This document shows, one piece after another, positions 11,804 through 23,154 of a stretch of DNA of 64,000 bases. Position 1 is the stretch's first letter, and each line of letters starts with the position of its first letter. The DNA comes from Ceratorhiza oryzae-sativae. Taxonomy: Eukaryota; Basidiomycota; Agaricomycetes; Cantharellales; Ceratobasidiaceae. A program made the position numbers and the translations under genes. The DNA lies in assembly GCA_030998015.1 (NCBI GenBank), contig JARWMV010000241.1, positions 868,001-932,000 on the forward strand, in the 5' to 3' direction. The notes beneath the pieces were generated by a model. That model saw only the letters and a list, made by a program, of their open reading frames with translations, was not told the DNA's origin and did not search any database.

Positions 11804-13109
11804 TGTTACAGGCCAGGGCACACCTGAATATCTATATGTTAACCAAAGGTAGATATGCTAGTATGCACTAATTGTACTCAATACTTCTTAGACTAGAGTA
11901 AGAAGGCTCAAAGTAGTTGCAATGCAATCAAGTAGCACTCAAGTTAGTCTTAATCTTTCACAGTGTAAACTGACTAATTTATAGGTATAAACAACAAGAC
12001 TACTAAGGTCAGGTTCCCTTAAATATCTTAAATGTGGTTCAGCCCTAGTCACTTGGACTGACTGGTACTAATCTTAATTCTGGACTTAAGCAATAGCTTA
12101 TTGGATAGATGGAGGGCTGCCTAATGCATGTAATTCCTCAGCTGCAGGTACTTAGATTTCCTCTATCAGCTGGTACTTAATATTGCACTCAATCAGGCAA
12201 TATTGTACACTTATCTATCTCTGTATATAAGATACAATGAATCAGACAGTATATAACTAATATGGTACTATATTCCTCAGTACTAGTTATATAAGAAATC
12301 ACACACAGACAAGAGAAATAGAAAGAGAAAAGGAAACCAATAACCAGTCTGGGTTGTAAGGAGGAGTGGTGGTCTGGAAGGGCCCCAGAGGAGGTCCTTT
12401 TATACCCTGAGGAGGGCATTCCAGAGCCAAATAGATGCATGCATGCCAGTGTGATTGTCAAAAGAGGGTACTGCTATACCTGGAATATGCCCTAGCCCAG
12501 TATAGGATAAATGAGTAAAGATTGAGTTTGTATCAAAGGCATTGATGCATTTGAGACCTGCTATTGGCTTGTAAATCATATTATCATAGTATATACATAT
12601 AGAGAATGGAGCCTACATCTCAGCAAGTCATAAACTGAGTGAGAGAAGCTTCTGGATCAAATTGGAAGGCTCTCCTGACTCAATGGAGTCATTAGATCTT
12701 GATTGATGGTCCAGTAAGATCCTAATGATCTTTGGACCATTCTGGTGTGAGGATCTGGTGGATCACAACAATCTTAGGGCAGCAGATACCACCCAAGATT
12801 AGCTATTGATAGAGCATAAGATTGCTTTGATAACATAAGTGGTTGACAAGATATGAGCAGCATGATGTTGTAATCAATATTTCCTGATAAGAGGAAATAT
12901 CACAACCTCTATATCTCTCTGAGATTTTATTGTAGAATCTTGATAAAATATGTGTTGGAAAGTGGAGAATTTGTACTATTTAAAGGGACATGAAATAGTA
13001 CAATTTGAAGTGCATACAAATTCAAGTATTTCACAAATTAATTACAGAGGTATTGATTAGGGTTGGTGGAGCAGACTAAAATAGTAGAAAAGGTTAATAA
13101 TCCATAACA
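11804..13109 (-). mobile_element. Solo LTR (family 2, about 1.3 kb, possibly copia-like)
   Basis: Read on the minus strand, it starts TGTTATGG and ends GGCCTGTAACA, a decayed match to the CCCATAACA end of the 54.4-kb copy. Most of it aligns with 53,290-54,384 in reverse orientation. LTR-like signals include a TATA box in TTTATACCC (minus strand TATAAAAGG) and polyadenylation-like A/T-rich sequence. Flanking pentamers (TTCCA and GGCCA) match only in part, so the insertion site is not proven. No internal coding region adjoins it. The copia assignment rests only on the long LTR with TGTTA/TAACA ends and is tentative. Confidence 0.6.
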
Positions 13110-13580
13110 GGCCAAATAGATCACATATCTTGAAAAGTTGTGGGAAAAGTCACATGACATTTGCTTGGATGAAACTGAATGTCCATCACCTTACTATTTT
13201 TGTGCTTATTTGTGTGTCTTGTCTCTCATGCAACCAGTTCAACCCTGCATTCATGTAAGTCCTTAAATATGTATGCAAAAAAGGAAGGAGGAAAGGCTAT
13301 GAAAGGTGGTACCAGAAAAAACTATCTGTGTGTAAATGGAATAAACACTAATATAATTCAAGAGAATTCCCTTGGATTCACTGGAATTGTTGAGAATCAT
13401 CAGGAATATTGAGGAATCCTGCTGATTACATGGATTTATGTGAATTTGGCTTACCTTACATGTAGTTATAGATGATTAGCTAGAAATGTTTGGTGAGACA
13501 AACCATATGGGAGCAGGGGAGAAGAATTCTCAAGGAATCCTAACAAACAGATATTAAACATTATTTCATTCATATGTAGC

Positions 13581-13927
13581 TGTCATGACCTGACATGCAT
13601 ATATTCACCATAAAATATTTTCTCAAATTATTACAATTTTTAGGAACATTTTCAAAACACACTTTCCTTTTATGGGACAACTGTATCATGTGACTCATGG
13701 AATGTTCCAGACTCCTTACTGAGATGTATTTCAACTTTGATGTGAAATTCTGCAGCTCCACAGCAGCTTCTATCACTTAGCAATATGACTCATAGTATAG
13801 TTGTGTTTGTTTTGATGTGGCTTGAAGATTATATATAAACCAGGTCAAGTTTGACAAGGTCTCCTCATGAACTTGACCTCCTTGTCAATTACAAGTCTTA
13901 CTCCTTCTTGCTCACTGTCTCATGACA
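13581..13927 (+). mobile_element. Decayed LTR of the gypsy family (family 1)
   Basis: Runs from TGTCATGACCTGACATG to TCATGACA and aligns along its length with the 377-bp LTRs of the intact gypsy element at 33,063 and 39,640. Shared parts include TTTTATGG, GTATCATGTGACTCA, GAGATGTATTTCAACT, TATATAAACC and CATGAACTTGACCTC. It is much more diverged and has lost nearly all CpG. No matching target duplication was found, and the following sequence does not match the gypsy interior, so it is a solo or rearranged LTR. Confidence 0.7.
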
Positions 13928-14382
13928 TGTCACCATTGCCCTTACCCCCCTCATTGTTGTCACCAAGTTGCCCCCAGGCTCTGCCCTTGTGATCTAAGGC
14001 ATCCACACTGTCACCTGAATTGTCACCACTGACAGTAGCAGTATCTTGGGTCTGTTGATAAGACATGCAACTGCCACCTTCCCACAGTTCTGGTGGGGGC
14101 CAACTCCCAAAAGACTTATGTCTGGGGGAGTATTTTGCTCTTTTCTCCACCACTACTGACTTTTAAGAGATTATAAAGACATATTTAGACTCCTGAGAGG
14201 GTGCATCTTTTCTACCATTGTAGTCTATTTGTTTTTTTTGGTAAGCTCATTGCTTGATTTGGTCGAACAGCTCATATTGACCTGAAACTGTAGACACATG
14301 CTATATTTATCAGTGCTAAGACTTTTCAGAGGAGATGATACACCTTTACTATTGTTGACATAAGGAACTTTCACTGCATAAT

Positions 14383-14737
14383 TGTTGAGACCCCTCTGTC
14401 TCCTTGTCTCTGTTGATTCCTTAAGTAGTGGCTATGTTGTCAGTGGTGGTTTGCAGTATATATTGATAGTATTTCTATAGTATGTACAGATGATCCCTGT
14501 GGTTGACAAGATTAAGTGAGTTGGTGTCCACAGGCTTGCTTTCAATGAGTTATATACCCCTCAAGGTATGAGTCAGACTGTTCTGCAGTCCACAGTATGT
14601 TATAGGTCACATGTGGTGTAAACAAGTATTAAATAAGTTGCTCCAAGGGTTGTTCCAGCTCTGAATCTTATAGAGCTGCACAAGGTCTGAGGGTCATGTG
14701 ATTTAAGTGCTAATGTCATGTGACAACTCACTCCTCA
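14383..14737 (-). mobile_element. LTR family 4, first part, interrupted by element A
   Basis: Reverse-orientation match to the repeats at 42.2-42.8 and 54.4-55.1 kb, sharing for example CCTTAAGTAGTGGCTA, GTATGAGTCAGACT and the CATGTGA-rich segment. Homology stops at the target duplication of element A and resumes at 19,262. The two pieces together therefore form one older LTR split by that element. Confidence 0.6.
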
Positions 14738-14949
14738 CTGCAAGTGGGGGTTGGCATGCTTCATGTGCCATGCCCCAGGTCACATGGTGCCTTTGATGTA
14801 AAAAAATGGCACACAAAATCAACCTCTCAATTGTTGATGGCAGGAAACTTTGAAGCTCCTAAAGTTGTAGAATGTTTAATAGCATGTGTTTCTAAGAGAA
14901 ATGGTAAGGGTGGAAATCATTTATATTAGGCATATCAAAATGTAGATAG

Positions 14950-15462
14950 TGTCAGAGCTGACAACCTGAACAACAATGCCAAATGCTTGTGAGGCAATGG
15001 CAGATCCAAGGGCTGTAACACCAAGGATCAAGACCACAATGTCTAGGAGGGGACACACAGTGAGGAGGGTGGTTGCAACAACACACAGGGAGGTTTAGAG
15101 ATGCACTTGTGCTTAAGAGCACTGGGCAGAGACTAAGTGACTTGGTGACCAACTCAGGTAGAAGGGGATATCAACAGGAGGTTGAGTTCTGAGGCTTAAG
15201 GCTCTCAGACTCTCCCTTATATATTCATGGGGGTTGGTACATGTGAAATACAAAGTTGTATGATTTATAAAAGTGGTGCCACATCACAGAATATTCTGGA
15301 ATCCATCAACAGTGGTCAACAACAACAAGGTCATGTGACTCAGTCAATAATTCTACACATATATCTGAATAAATGGGACTTGTCCAAAAACTAGAAAATG
15401 GAGATAAGAATAAAATAGGATAAAATCAAAATAAATCCATGCTCATGGTCTAGGCCATGACA
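14950..15462 (+). mobile_element. Solo LTR, family 3
   Basis: A 513-bp sequence from TGTCAGAGCTGACAACC to GGCCATGACA, flanked by the perfect 5-bp duplication GATAG (14945-14949 and 15463-15467). It contains a TATA-like CTTATATATTC. Related copies are at 43,104 and 50,162. It lies inside element A and is therefore younger than that insertion. Confidence 0.85.
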
Positions 15463-15767
15463 GATAGCTCAAGTGTATGCAAATTCATGATCTGAGAGTG
15501 CACATTCAAAAAGTGCCCTTACCAAAGTTTGCTCAGTGGTATTATATATTGTTTTGGGAAGCTGCATTTATGCCCACAGTGTGCATCATGAATGTCTCTC
15601 AAATCCATTTCTGCACAATTTTCAGTTGTTGTTGTTTGGTTCAATGCATTGGTAATATGGTTTACTCCATTGTCATCAGCATTCTTACAGTCTTCTACCC
15701 CTGTAGAAGTACACCAATTGTCCCAATCTACTTGCTGGGTAACTGGAATGCACCCTAAATCAACTTT

Positions 15768-16193
15768 TGTCACAACCCACTGCTTGCCTGGGCGTGTGTG
15801 TGTAGTAGGAGTGATGGGGACAGGCTGGTTTCACCAGCCTGCCCCCCAGTACAGTGGGGGGATGTCAAGATGAAGCAATCTGGGGGACCCAGAGCAGCTT
15901 CATGGCTGTATTTATACTCCTCTATGTACATGATCACATAAGCATACATGATTTGGTATCAGTCAGCATGAATGGCAGATCAGTAAGCAAAGTGGAGGGA
16001 GTCAGTCAGCATGAATGGTGGATCAGTAAGCAGGTGATTGGCAGTTACTAATCCCTCTAGCCACATGACTAATGCACCATCAGTGGCTGACTGATCACAT
16101 CAGTCAGCCCCATTACTCATCCAAAATACAATATTAGTAAGATTTATAGTCATAGCCACCAGTTCCAGTCATGAGCCACCTTGGCTCATGACA
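15768..16193 (+). mobile_element. Solo LTR, family 5
   Basis: A 426-bp sequence from TGTCACAACCCACTGC to GGCTCATGACA with the perfect 5-bp duplication ACTTT on both sides (15763-15767 and 16194-16198). It shares both ends with the longer copy at 40,355 and the 3' end with a reverse fragment at 43,063. It is inserted in element A. Confidence 0.8.
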
Positions 16194-16713
16194 ACTTTCA
16201 TTCCCAAACAGGGTTGGAAGAACAAAACTCAATGCCAGAAAGCTGTGCTTCAGCATGGAAGAGACAACCAACCAACAAGCAGCACAGAATATGTTAGTTA
16301 TGTGCCCAAATAATTGAACACCACTAAAGCACTGCATGTATGCTACTTAAATATATCAGATTGGAAGAGCTACTTGTGATTTACAAGCACAGGACTCAAA
16401 GCACTTCAAAAAACTCTTAGCCTGAAGTAATGCTCTTGCCACTCAGTGCTTGCATCTATTTGCCCAGAAGTGCAATCTTGCAAAGGCTGCTGCATGATCA
16501 AAGAACAAGACAACATTGTATGCCAAAAAGAACAAAAATACCCAAACCAAGCTCAATAATCTTGCCCTTTTGTCAAATACACAAACCATAGTGCATACAG
16601 ACAATATTCATTGACTGAAGAGCAAAATCTAGTGGTACAAGGAGTCCAAAGATAGCTGGAAGAAAAGAGCACATGCTACTGAAGACTCTGGTTGATATAT
16701 ACTAGCTAAAAGC

Positions 16714-19014
16714 TTGAAAAACACCCAGCCAAAGACATTATTCAAGACTAAACTGTCTGGCACTTACAGTGTTCAAATTCAGAGTCTATTGCACAGGCTG
16801 GCGATGGCTGGGGTGTCCACAGTTCAGGTCCCAAAAGTCATCCAAATGTGTGCACTAGCCTTTGGGATAAATATTGGGCATGTACCTTTGCCATGCTCAG
16901 TTGGCTGGTTTATTTTATATGGTGGTGTTGGTACAAAAATCCAAGCTACAGAGATACTGTCAAAAGTGCAAGGTTTGTTTAAATTGCAGTATTTAACTAA
17001 CAGCTACTCATGCACATATATGTAGGCATTACCACCAGCATGGACTCAACATTGGAGTGGAACATTAACTTCAGTAGTATGCATATAATGGCAAATACTG
17101 GAGAACTCACTGGCAGCTACCACTTGCAGCTCAGTCAACTCCAGACTATACAAGTGAGACTCAGGTCACAGCATTAAAAAACTCAGTTGAAGAATTATGT
17201 AACACTACTAGGCATGCCCCTAAAGGCCCTTGCTCTCAGAATTTGCATATGATTGCCTCAGATGTTGCACACAAACTATGCAGTGCTAATGGGGATCATG
17301 CAAAAGATCAGCTCAAAGTAGCTCATTTAGAACAGTGATGGAAAAAGGAGTCTTGGATAGTGCATTTATGCAACCTAGTGCTACTGAATCTAGAAAGCAC
17401 TGAGGCTGAACAGGCCTATCTCAATATACAGACTAGCTCTGAATCAGCTGCTGGGGGCATGGATGTGTTTGCTGGCTTGTCTGATGCTGATCAAGAAAAT
17501 CTTCATGCAGCCAAATACCAGAAGATTGTTACTAAACTAGGAAGCAAAGACTTCAATCAAAGTCTACCAGGTATCCAGCTTGACTGCTCTTGAGTGGTTT
17601 GTGGTGGATGCTGTGCCCATAAATTCATGACTGTGGCCAAGGGTGGTGCTTCCAGCATGCTCACCTTTTGAAAAGAAAATCTGACCCTCACCCCACCTAC
17701 AGTTCTATTTAAGGATAACAACACTACAGTCACACTTTCCAATGTCTCACTCAATCAATCACCTGTGGAGCAGCAAGCTATCACAGTTTCAGAGGCTGGT
17801 GCAATAAAGCTTTGTAGTCTTGCAGGCATTGTTTTCAACCACAAGGATGACAAAAAAGGACATCAAGATAGTCATGTAGATTTCTTTAGATTATATCATC
17901 ATTGATTCCAAAATTTTCCATATACTAGCAATGTTTGATATGGCTCCTATATCAATGCTGCAACTGAACTTTGCACACTACATTGCACATACAGTGATTT
18001 TATGGAACACAGTAGACAGGAGGAGTCATCTGGGGTCTTGAACCATATGGAGAACAATGTAGTGAATGGTCTTAACTGCCTTGTGACACTGTCTGAGCTT
18101 CTTGTCATATTGCTCTATGGTCAAATCATCTCCAAGCCATATATGCAACTTGTTTGCACAGCAACTGTCACTGGAAAAGGTCTTGCTGACCTTGCTGAAT
18201 TACATGACACAGTCTAACACCACCTCACCTCAGTTATTGAAGATCCTGCCCTTGCTCTAAGCATAGAGGCACTTGCTGCTACAGCAATGCTTGATGGTGC
18301 TGAGTGGCATGACCTGGAAACAATCCTTGTGCTCTGGCAGTAAGAGGCAGAGCTGCCATATCTCAAGGATTTATTTATTGCATTCTGCTGCAGTGCACTG
18401 CAAACATAGGTTCACTTTACAGATGAGTTCTTGGCAGACAGGTTACTTGCTTCACTGAGCCCTGAGCAACATGAACTAGCATTTATGCTGCCAACAAATG
18501 ATGCCAATGAAGGTGCACTAGGAACCAGCATGTTTGGACAAGACAATTTCCACAGCTGACATTACATAAGTATAACGCATTGATGATGAACCATACAAAC
18601 AAGACTGAAGACTACATGGAGGCAAACTTTACAGATGAGCAGTATGTGTGGGTGCAAGTGGAGATGTGACACATCAACTCCTCAAAGCTCAAAGAAACAC
18701 ACAAAAAAGAGCTGGTTATCACTGCAGTAGGAGACACAGAAAAAAACAAATTTGCACAAGAGAAACAGGCAGATCAGCAAATCCAGAGGCAAGAGTATGT
18801 TGCTGGAATCTGACTTGAGCTTTATCAGGACAACATAATGAAACTAAAGGGAGTTGAACTCAATGATCAAATCAGAGTGTACCAACAGGTACTTGCCAAC
18901 AAGAAGGGTTTCCCGAGCACCAGCAAGCTCAAAGTTGCTGAAAAGAGGGCTCTAGTCTCAGAGATGGCTTTGACATATATTCAAACTCACCCTGTTGCTT
19001 CAGTTTCTGCTTAA
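16714..19014 (+). pseudogene. Decayed transposase-like gene of element A
   Basis: A relic with many stops and frame breaks, aligning along its length with the better-preserved gene at 55.1-57.2 kb. Readable segments include GTYSVQIQSLLHRLAMAGV, a GGVGTKIQATEI block before an intron, then TSMDST with FSSMHI, a zinc-like CGGCCAH segment, FNHKDDKKG, NEGALGT and a Lys/Glu-rich coiled tail ending SEMALTYIQTHP at the TAA at 19012-19014. D in TSMDST, a D near the FPxTSN region and E in NEGALG could be the acidic triad of an RNase H-fold transposase, with CxH resembling the hAT CxxH motif. This is inference from motif order and partly from memory of a repeated fungal protein family. Nearly every CpG of the related copy is TpG or CpA here. 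Confidence 0.5.
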
Positions 19015-19261
19015 TGCTGAGGCTCACTGCACATGTATCAAATGTTCAGTTCTTAGACTTGTTTCTCAGTCTGTATGTTGAGATATTGATTTGTTAATCT
19101 ATATTACATTGTGTTGTGCACTGTCTTGTTCATTCTAACATTTACAAATCACTCAATAACATGCTCAATGTAGCACACATTCTGTGTGCTACTTTTTGTG
19201 GTGATTTGCTTATGTAAACTGTGGGAGACAGCACACTTTGTGTGCTGACTCCCACTGCAAG

Positions 19262-19373
19262 TTACAATGGAGAATTGCAGGAGCAATTTAGATAACCACC
19301 ATAAGCACTGAGGTTGCATGACTTTGTTTATAGTTTGTTCAACTGAGGAGAAAATGCTATAAACTATAGATTA
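19262..19373 (-). mobile_element. LTR family 4, second part
   Basis: Continues the LTR interrupted at 14,737. ACAATGGAGA, AGCACTGAGGT, a CATGACTTTGTTTA segment and the AATGCTATA end match, in reverse, the 42.2- and 54.4-kb copies. From here to about 19,950 the DNA stays CpG-poor without a recognised element. Confidence 0.55.
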
Positions 19374-20285
19374 ATTCCCATGTTACATTATGGCTGTCTG
19401 TGCAGGTCATAACAATAATGTCAATTCTTGTGTGCCAGACATCAAATAAAAGTGTGTGTGACTAGATAAATGAACCTAGATTGACTTATAGTATGAATTC
19501 TAAGACCTCAGGGATTTGCAGACATGAATATATGCTCTCATATTTCAGTGAGGTGAGAGAATTTGCAGGAATGCCAAAGATTCTGCAGGATTGCTTGGAA
19601 TTATAAGGATCCCAAGGAATTTTATCTAAGTCCCAGGAATGACCTGGGTTAATAGGTTCCTGATCATTCTTATCTATTCACTCATATTAGTCTACATGTG
19701 CCTAGTAAATGGGGTTTTGTCTGGTCCTGCCTATGATAAAAGCACTTGACTTGTGGCTGAGTGAATCTCAACAGGAAAAACAGAGAAAAAAAACGAGACA
19801 AGGTTTTAAGTTTTACTGCACATCACAGAGATTGTGGTTAAGAATAAACAAGATATATCCCTTTAAAACATGGTGAAGCACACACATCAAGTGAGCATCA
19901 TGAAGACAGTGTTCTGCAGACACATTTTAGTAATCATTCAAGGTCATCAGGTGCGTATTGCATATGCCTCTTAAGTTGCTCTTGTGGCTGATGAAAAACT
20001 GGACTTAACGCAGAAATAATTCAGCAGCGATCTTGTGAAAACATGGTTTAATTTTATCAAAGCTAGCACTATACCACACGCTCGAAAACTAAACAAAAAA
20101 GGATACAACCAGCACCACGACTTGGTCGGGCATTGACAATGAGTGGGGAGGGATAATAATGCACGAGAAGCAAAAAAATTATTGCAGTTAGACAATTCTT
20201 AAAAAATACATCTGAGAACAAAAAAAACCGACAGCGATCGAAGCAAGTTTTCCTTTTTCTTGTCCGTCTGTTTACTCCTTGCCCC

Positions 20286-23154
20286 TCAGATTCGAAAACA
20301 CACCCAGCCCGCTCGGAGTGCATGTGCGGCTGAGCAGCTGGGCAGCGAAGCAGGCGCGACGCTCAACTTCTTCATCCGCTCTTCCAACCCGTCTAGCTCC
20401 TTGTCCTTCTCGATGTCTACAATACGTACGACAGCTTTGCCCTCCAAGACCTTGCGGACCTTGTCGGTATCGGTCTTGCCGCCTGCTCCCGAGAACGCGT
20501 CCCAGAACGCAGAACCCATGCGGCCAAGGAGCGTCTGCGAGGCCGCCGTGGCAAAGGCTGCGGCCTGTTGGGGAGTAGCGCCTTTCTTCTCGGTCGTCGG
20601 TGTGCTCGGCAAGAGTTTCTCGACGATCGCGCTCTTTTTCTCCGTGACTGGGACAGACTTGGTTGTCTCCCGAGTAAAGAACGCTGGTCGAACCTCCTTG
20701 GCCATCCCGTTGAGCTGTGATTGCTGCGCTTGTTGGTGTGCCTGATGGGTCAAAACAGCCTGCGCAAACTGCGCAAGATACGCCTCTCGCTGCGCGGGTG
20801 TGACAGTGGTTGATGTTGCCTCTGCGCAGCCTGGGCCTGGACCTCGCTCATCACGTTGGGTGTCGCAGCCGCAAGTTGCCTGGATTGCTGAAGTGCCAAC
20901 CACTGAGCCTGCAGCATAGCCCGTGCCTGTGCTGAGCTGGCATTTTGCTGGCTGAAGGTATTGTGCACAGGCTTGCCGGTGCCAAACCCAGCACCAAATA
21001 TCGATGCTTGGAAGAGCGAAGGGATGGGGGCCGGCTGGGAGGAGGAAGCTGTTGGTTCCAAGACCGAACGGATGCTGGAAGGCGAGTTCAACAGCGACAG
21101 CGAGGGAGATGAGGAAACAGTTGGTTGAGACAGTGAGGGGCTGGTAGAGGAAGTAGATTGGGATGACACAGACGAGGACATGGTCTGCTGAGGAGAATCC
21201 GAGGACGAAGATGGTTGCGATAACAGTGAACCAGCCGAATCAAATGCAGACGAGTCGACAGGTGATGATTCGGTCTCCACACCTTCCATCGCAGCAGCCC
21301 GTTCTCGTCCGACGCTCCTCGCACCCGCCTCCTTGGCCATCCGGCCCCAGAGTTGCGCTCGGAACCCATCGAGTGTGCGCTGGTTGAACGCATCTCCCAT
21401 GACATCGAGCCCAATATTGAGGGCTGGAGAACCCGGCAGCTTGGAAGAGCCAAACAATGGAGAAAGGTTCATGAGTGGATTCATGTTTACACCTTCCGAC
21501 GGCGGGGTCGCGGGGCTGGCACTCGAGGGCGGCGAAGACGATTGAGGGCGCTTGTCAGAGAGTTGCGGTACCGCGGGAAAAACCTCAGGGATGATCGCTG
21601 TATGAACCTAGATATGGAGATCAGTTTGGGTCGCATGAGCGGAAAAAGGTGCCGGCTTACAGGTGTAACACCTCCATTCCCGATGGCACCACCCCAGAAA
21701 CTGCGTCCCGAATTGTTCGAGCTGAGATCCTTTCGGGTGTTCGGACGGTTGATCTCTTTCGTGCGGCGAGCGGGTGTCGATGTAACGGGCGTTCCCTCGG
21801 GCGTAAGCGGGCGGGGAGGCGGCAGTCCGGTTGCCTCTGCAGAAAGACGGCCCTCTTGGATAGCACGCTGAGCGGATGTGGGAGCCAGATGGAAATGGAA
21901 ATTGGGTGGCGGTGCATCAGTTTTGACGGAAAGTGCTGGAACAGACGAGCGTGAAATGCTTACCTTGAGAGCGTCAATCTCACGACGGAGCTCCGAGTTC
22001 TCGTTGCGCGTGGTCGAGAGTTCGGAGCGGATAGCTGAGATGAGTTGGTCGCGGTCCGCGATATGGGATTCTAGAGTCGAGATGTACTCTAAGAACGCGT
22101 CAGCATTGTGTCATGAATAAACATGCGAGGGCTTACCTTTTCGCCTAACCCTAAAGTTACGTGCACTGATCTTGTTCCGAAGTTGCCTCTTTTCCTTGCT
22201 AGAGAGCTTCTTGTACTCTTCCGGGGTCGGCCGCCATTCGTCCGGCTCTTGGGAACCGATGCGCTCGCCGTTCAGATATGATGCGACGCCACCCTTGCCA
22301 AGAGCAGGAGGCACGACAGGCTTGGGATCCTCAAACTGAACATAAGATGGCACAATGCTAGCTGGGGTGCTTGCACGCGACGGGCGCTTGGCGATACCAC
22401 CCGCAGCGCCTGCATTTTTGCGCGGGCGACGAACTGTGGTGGAGCGAGTGGACGTGGTCGGCAGTGGAGCAACCTCGTCGTTCTCTATCGAAGCGTCGTC
22501 GTCGGAATTGTCATCCTCGTCATCGTCCTCGTCGACAGTCATGGCACGGGGCGCTGACAAAGGGACTGCCGAGACAGGCGCGGGTGCGGGGGTTGGTGCG
22601 GTAAATAGCTGCGGATCGATTGCGCTTGACGAGGAAGGCGCGGGGGCAAGTGTGGCCTGAGGCTCGGCAGAGGCAACACCGAACAAAGCGTCCGAGGTGG
22701 ACGGACCAGGGTCAGCGTAGCCTGTGGCGGGAAACATATCCTGGAAGAGATTGCTGTACTGATCGAGCCCGGTGCCCATGCCTAGATCCATGCTCGAGCC
22801 AGGCAGCATGGACAAGTCGGGGAACGCCCCAAAGTTCTTGTCGAGTGGCGCATACGAGTCGAGGAACGAGAGTCCGTTGCTGGGCGACGCATCCAGGGCG
22901 GGGAACAATGCCCGTGGGGATGCTGTCGCCGCGGCTTGGTCCGACGTGCCGGGGGTGACGGGCAGCGCACCATGAGACGATGCTGGCGAGTTGGACGCGC
23001 GCAGCGTCGCGGGGCCGGCACCAAAGAGGTCGAGATTGAGATAGTCGTCGAGCGCAGCGGGATCGGCGCCGACGCTGATCATCTGGCTGGGGCTCATGAT
23101 CTGTGGGGGGTTGGCGGGGTTGTCGCTGGGCTTTTGGGCGACGAGGGAAGCCAT
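20286..23154 (-). CDS. bZIP transcription factor, 872 aa, 5 exons
   Basis: Nuclear DNA-binding regulator. Exons 23154-22137, 22088-21964, 21867-21661, 21607-20843 and 20789-20286 join to 2,619 nt. Residues 1-310 are Pro/Ser/Ala-rich with an acidic run (DEDDDEDDNSDDD), probably activating. The basic region RQLRNKISARNFRVRRK ends at about residue 339, exactly at the first intron. The zipper follows in exon 2 (EYISTLE to EIDALK, about 340-381). Further motifs are SFWGGAIGNGGVTP at the exon 3/4 boundary, a conserved-looking NPLMNLSPLFG block, Ser-rich tracts and a helical Gln/Ala-rich end. The last intron (53 nt, GTCCAG...CGCGCAG) is the least certain; it is needed because the frame changes between SEVQAQ and REAYLAQF. 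Position next to the SDR cluster may be chance; a regulatory link is speculation. The opposite-strand frames are shadows. Confidence 0.85.

Larger units (their letters stand above)
14745..19254 (+). mobile_element. Element A: unclassified TIR DNA transposon, CpG-depleted copy
   Basis: A 4,510-bp element. The left end reads TGGGGGTTGGCATGC and the right end (reverse complement) TGGGAGTCAGCACAC. Each end carries an internal hairpin (GGCATG/CATGCC type on the left; CAGCACAC/GTGTGCTG on the right). It is flanked by the perfect 7-bp direct repeat CTGCAAG at 14738-14744 and 19255-19261. It interrupts an LTR of family 4, whose halves flank it, which independently supports these borders. Two solo LTRs inserted later (14,950 and 15,768); without them the element is about 3.56 kb. 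It carries a decayed large gene at its right half (about 16,714-19,014). CpG is almost absent. Superfamily unknown. Confidence 0.7.

Noticed and set aside
13576..13932. Target duplication for the decayed gypsy LTR at 13,581
   Set aside because: The flanking pentamers (GTAGC and TGTCA) do not match.
20260..20745. Plus-strand frame of 161 codons
   Set aside because: It lies antisense to the C-terminal exon of the bZIP gene, has no domain, and arises from the GC-rich codon use of the real gene.
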